This document shows positions 61,135 to 64,000 of a stretch of 64,000 nt of DNA, in pieces; position 1 is the stretch's first letter; each line of letters begins with the position of its first letter. The DNA lies in NCBI RefSeq assembly GCF_028682175.1, contig NZ_JANHKS010000021.1, forward strand, positions 26,815-90,814. The letters run 5' to 3'. The stretch is from Pseudomonas putida (GTDB lineage Bacteria > Pseudomonadota > Gammaproteobacteria > Pseudomonadales > Pseudomonadaceae). A program made the translations under genes and the position numbers. The notes beneath the pieces are model-generated. The model made no database searches, was not told where the DNA came from, and saw only the letters and a program-made list of their open reading frames with translations.

Positions 61135-61438
61135 AAGTCAGGCACTGGAGTCTGTGCACGAGTCAGCGACCGCACTATTTGAAATCGGCGCGATTGGCAA
61201 GGCGACGATGCGCGAGTTCGATGAGGATTGCATCGCTGCGGTTCCTGCTGAAATCGAACCGGCGCAGATCAAGGAAATTCGCGAGCGCAGCCACGTGAGT
61301 CAGCCTGTGTTTGCTCGCTATCTCAACACCAGCACCTCAACGGTCAAGCAGTGGGAGGCGGGGGCAAAACGGCCAGGAGGCATGGCTCTGAAACTGCTGA
61401 CCATCGTGCAGAAACATGGGCTCGAAATTCTGACTTGA
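61118..61438 (+). CDS. HTH antitoxin (NadS/HigA-like)
   Basis: A 106-residue XRE-type DNA-binding protein. The helix-turn-helix is IKEIRERSHVSQPVFARYLN followed by TSTSTVKQWEAGAKRPGG, near residues 49-90, and the N-terminal 45 residues probably bind the toxin. NadS-like antitoxins sit immediately downstream of RelE-type toxins, as here. It should bind the GTGGTA palindromes in front of the toxin gene and repress the operon. No other gene follows in the operon. Confidence 0.85.
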   Translation: MAKKFKSQALESVHESATALFEIGAIGKATMREFDEDCIAAVPAEIEPAQIKEIRERSHVSQPVFARYLNTSTSTVKQWEAGAKRPGGMALKLLTIVQKHGLEILT

Positions 61439-61569
61439 ACCTGTACAGATCCTTTGCCTGCCCATAGGCAATGGGTGTTGCCTAATTGCCGAAAGCCCAA
61501 CGGCACACCTCTTGCTTTGCTAGCTACAGAAAACCAAATAGCTAGCAATATGCAAAAGGACCCTCGCTC

Positions 61570-63141
61570 ATGATTGCCACTTCTCGCCGTGCCGTCATCG
61601 CCACTCCCCATGCCGAAGCCAGTGCTGCCGGGCGGCGTGTTCTGGAGGCTGGGGGAACGGCCATCGATGCAATGCTGGCTGCCAGCGCGATGCTTAGCGC
61701 GGTTTTTCCGCACATGACCGGGATCGGCGGCGATGCCCTGTGGATGATCCATGATCGCCATGTGCGCACCATCGTGGGGATCGGTCAGGCAGGAATGCGC
61801 TTGCCCGAGGCAGGCAGCATTACCTTGCGCGGGCCCAGTTCGGTGGCTAGCACTGCGGGGGCGCTGGCCAGTTGGCAGACGGCTGCCAATATCAGCCGCC
61901 ATGAATGGGGCTCGCGTTTCGGCTGGGCTGACTTGTTGACGGACGCTGCCGTGATGGCCGACGAGGGCGTGCCCGTCTCGCAATCACAACTGTTCTGGCA
62001 GACCTTGCGCCAGCCGCTTATCGAACAACTGCCTGATCTGCATCGGCTGTGCCGCACCGACGGGCGCTGGATGCGCGAGGGGGATGTGTTGCGCCAGCCT
62101 GCACTGGCGAACACGCTGCGTCATCTAGCTCGCCACGGTGTCGAGGATTTTTACCAGGGCGAGCTGGCCAATGCCTTCGGCGAAGCCTTTGCTCGCTTGG
62201 GTTGCGGGCTGACCACCGCCGATCTGCGGGCAACCCAGGCGCCGGAAGTGGCGCCGGTTTCGGTGCGTTATCGTCGGGGCCAACTGTTCAATGTCGCGCC
62301 CCCCAGCCAAGGGCTGTACACCTTGCAGGCCATGGGATCGCTGCAGCACAAACCCCTGGCCGATATCGCCAATGGCAGCGCCGCGTACTATCACCTGTTG
62401 GTCGAAGCAATAAAGCAGGGGTTGCTGCGACGCAATGCACAGCTGTGTGATCCGGGTTTTAGTGACTGGGATTTCGCGGCCAGCCTGTCCGATGAAAACC
62501 TCGCGCGGTATGCCGATGCGATCGATGATGAACGCGCCGCTTCGTGGAATGAGCCGGGCCGTCCGGCCGATACCATCTGGATGGCGGCGACCGATGAGCA
62601 GGGGCGTACGGCCTGTCTGATCCAGAGCCTGTTCCATGACTTCGGGTCGGGCTGCATTCTGGGCGACACCGGTGTGCTGTGGCAGAACCGCGCCGCCGGT
62701 TTCAACCTCGACCCCCGGCACGTCAATGGCTGGGCACCGGGCAAGCGCCCCGCGCATACGCTCAACCCGTCCTGCTATCTGGCGGACGACGGTCGGCGCT
62801 TCTTCTTCGGCACCCAGGGCGGCGACGGGCAGCCGCAGACGCAGATGGTGCTGGCGACTCAATTGATCGACTACCGCCAACCCATCGACCGCGCCTTGGG
62901 CACGCCGCGCTTTCTCCTGGGCCGCAGCTTTTTCGACAGCACCGATAACCTCAAGCTCGAAGGCGACATCAGCCCTGATGCGGCGGTTGGCCTTGCCGAG
63001 CTTGGGCACGAGGTGGAAATGATCGCGCCACACAGCCCCATGACCGGGCATGCGGGGATCATCAGCATCGAGTGCGACGGTGTTCGTCATGCCATGCACG
63101 ATCCTCGCGGCGAAGGTGTGGCGTTTGGTCTGGCCGGATAA
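61570..63141 (+). CDS. Gamma-glutamyltransferase/cephalosporin-acylase-like Ntn hydrolase
   Basis: A 523-residue Ntn-hydrolase of the gamma-glutamyltransferase superfamily, which self-cleaves to expose an N-terminal Thr. The family opening is RRVLEAGGTAIDAMLAAS and MTGIGGDALWMIHD; the processing site lies at RPADTIWMAATDEQG, with Thr335 the probable nucleophile, followed by LIQSLFHDFGSGCI. A late FGTQGGDGQPQTQM is also typical. The nucleophile context (ADT-I-W) and HDFGSG follow the glutaryl-acylase-like branch rather than the classical TTH-SV GGT enzymes. There is no signal peptide, unlike E. coli GGT, so it may act in the cytoplasm. Followed by a GntR regulator on the same strand. Start ATG 61570 with AAAGGA upstream. 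Confidence 0.85.
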   Translation: MIATSRRAVIATPHAEASAAGRRVLEAGGTAIDAMLAASAMLSAVFPHMTGIGGDALWMIHDRHVRTIVGIGQAGMRLPEAGSITLRGPSSVASTAGALASWQTAANISRHEWGSRFGWADLLTDAAVMADEGVPVSQSQLFWQTLRQPLIEQLPDLHRLCRTDGRWMREGDVLRQPALANTLRHLARHGVEDFYQGELANAFGEAFARLGCGLTTADLRATQAPEVAPVSVRYRRGQLFNVAPPSQGLYTLQAMGSLQHKPLADIANGSAAYYHLLVEAIKQGLLRRNAQLCDPGFSDWDFAASLSDENLARYADAIDDERAASWNEPGRPADTIWMAATDEQGRTACLIQSLFHDFGSGCILGDTGVLWQNRAAGFNLDPRHVNGWAPGKRPAHTLNPSCYLADDGRRFFFGTQGGDGQPQTQMVLATQLIDYRQPIDRALGTPRFLLGRSFFDSTDNLKLEGDISPDAAVGLAELGHEVEMIAPHSPMTGHAGIISIECDGVRHAMHDPRGEGVAFGLAG

Positions 63142-63260
63142 GCCGGGCGCCATGCACGCCGGGTTTGCCGAGTCCGGGGCGCTGGCGGATAATGCCGGCC
63201 GTTGCCCGCTCGCCACTGCTGCGCGTGTGGCAGAAGGTCTTCTGCACGAACGAGGAATGG

Positions 63261-63953
63261 ATGGGCTTGAGCACTGTCACCGCCAAACAGCTTGAAGTGC
63301 AGCGTATCGTCGATGCGCTGTACAAGGCCATTGCCCAGCACCGCCTGCCGCCCGGCACGCGGCTGATCGAAGCGCAGATCGTCGAAACCCTGCAAGCCAA
63401 CCGCAACCATGTCCAGGCAGCGATCCAGCGCCTGGCGTTGCAGAAAGTGGTGACCATCGAGGCCAATCGCGGGGCGATGGTGTCGCAACCGACGGCCAAG
63501 GAAGCGCGGGACATTTTCAGTGCGCGGCGGGCCATCGAGCGGGCGATCGTGGAGTCCATCACGCCGGCCATCATGCGCAAGCAGCGCCAGCGCATCGCCA
63601 CCCACATGAGCAACGAGCGCAAGGCCACCAACGACACCGACCGCCGCGCCATCGTGCGGGAACTCAGCGAGTTCCACCTGATGCTTGGCGCGATCTGCGG
63701 CAACGCCGTGCTGAGCGACATCCTCGGCAACCTGATGGTACGCAGTTCGTTGATCGTCGCGTTGTACCAGCGCAACGACGTGCCGTCCTGCGCGTCGGAC
63801 GAACACCAGCAGATCATCACCGCGCTGGAAGAAGGCGACCACGAAAAAGCCGTGGCCGTGATGATCGAACACCTGGACGAGCTGGAAGGCCAACTGGCAC
63901 TGGGCGCCGAACCACCGGCCGAGTTCAACCTCAAACAGGCGCTCAGCGACTGA
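63261..63953 (+). CDS. GntR family (FCD) transcriptional regulator
   Basis: A 230-residue regulator. The N-terminal winged helix (LPPGTRLIEAQIVETLQANR, HVQAAIQRLALQKVVTI) is GntR type, and the C-terminal part (RRAIERAIVESI, SEFHLMLGAICGN, HQQIITALEEGDHEKAV) is an FCD ligand-binding domain with metal-binding His/Asp positions. FCD regulators usually control neighbouring catabolic genes and respond to small organic acids. The GGT-like gene ends 119 bases upstream on the same strand and may be a target. The ATG at 63261 has AGGA only four bases upstream; the longer frame back to 63072 overlaps the GGT-like gene and is less likely. Confidence 0.88.
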   Translation: MGLSTVTAKQLEVQRIVDALYKAIAQHRLPPGTRLIEAQIVETLQANRNHVQAAIQRLALQKVVTIEANRGAMVSQPTAKEARDIFSARRAIERAIVESITPAIMRKQRQRIATHMSNERKATNDTDRRAIVRELSEFHLMLGAICGNAVLSDILGNLMVRSSLIVALYQRNDVPSCASDEHQQIITALEEGDHEKAVAVMIEHLDELEGQLALGAEPPAEFNLKQALSD

Positions 63954-63957
63954 GGAA

Positions 63958-64000
63958 CCGTAGCAGCACGGCTTGCCGGCGGGGGCGATTTTGAGGACGT
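63958..64000. repeat. REP element truncated by the window end
   Basis: CCGTAGCAGCACGGCTTGCC begins four bases after the regulator stop and matches the other copies of the CCGTAGCA family; its inverted partner would lie beyond base 64000. Confidence 0.8.

Overview
The window is about 62 percent GC, has dense Pseudomonas-style REP/REPIN repeats (CCGTAGCA...CGGCTTGCCGGC and CTGTGGGAGCGGGCTTGCCCGCG types), and carries PvdA-, PvdE-, PvdH- and PvdS-like proteins, a DUF1652 protein and a PolB-type DNA polymerase II. It is most likely a chromosomal segment of a fluorescent-group Pseudomonas. This is inferred from recognised families; no search was run. || LEFT FLANK (1-9.4 kb): a 5'-truncated molybdate-type binding protein, a possible 25-residue membrane peptide, REPINs and an OPT-family oligopeptide transporter. 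An AT-rich patch (3.1-6.1 kb) follows. It starts with decayed remnants (an IS66 TnpB-like fragment and the C-terminal tail of a short-chain dehydrogenase) and then holds a translationally coupled pair on the minus strand: an NdpA/YejK-type nucleoid-associated protein and an unrecognised two-TM membrane protein. Next is a type VI secretion effector cassette: a small PAAR-like protein, a PAAR-DUF2235 (Tle-type) lipase and a DUF2931 lipoprotein that is probably its immunity protein. || SIDEROPHORE LOCUS (9.5-43.4 kb), the core of the window. In order: a PvdS-like ECF sigma factor with its own Fur box, a PvdE-like ABC exporter, an ornithine N5-monooxygenase behind a Fur box and a PvdS-type promoter (TAAAC-N16-CGT), two giant NRPSs of 3238 and 5380 residues, a diaminobutyrate aminotransferase, and a TonB-dependent receptor behind a third Fur box. 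NRPS 1 reads FAAL-T-C-A(Asp)-T-E-C-A(Dab)-T. NRPS 2 reads C-A(Ser)-T-E-C-A(OHOrn?)-T-C-A(Ser)-T-C-A(OHOrn?)-T-E-TE. The predicted product is fatty acyl-D-Asp-L-Dab-D-Ser-L-OHOrn-L-Ser-D-OHOrn, an acylated hydroxamate peptide with the same residue order as the marine marinobactin head group (OHAsp-Dab-Ser-AcOHOrn-Ser-AcOHOrn). No tyrosine module or chromophore gene is present, so this is not the pyoverdine locus. No hydroxamate acyltransferase or formyltransferase, Asp beta-hydroxylase, MbtH protein or phosphopantetheinyl transferase is visible; they must be supplied from elsewhere or the product differs. || RIGHT FLANK (43.4-64 kb): a repeat-rich intergenic block, a chemoreceptor, TatD, an MltF-like lytic transglycosylase, a DoxX protein, a small unknown, a PI-PLC-like protein, a divergent oxidoreductase/RidA pair, a LysR regulator beside a class-III aminotransferase, a secreted CPG2-like M20 peptidase, DNA polymerase II, a REPIN with perfect 44-bp arms, small lipoproteins and periplasmic proteins, a RelE/NadS-type toxin-antitoxin pair with a clear palindromic operator, and a gamma-glutamyltransferase-like enzyme followed by a GntR/FCD regulator. 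The window ends inside another REP element.
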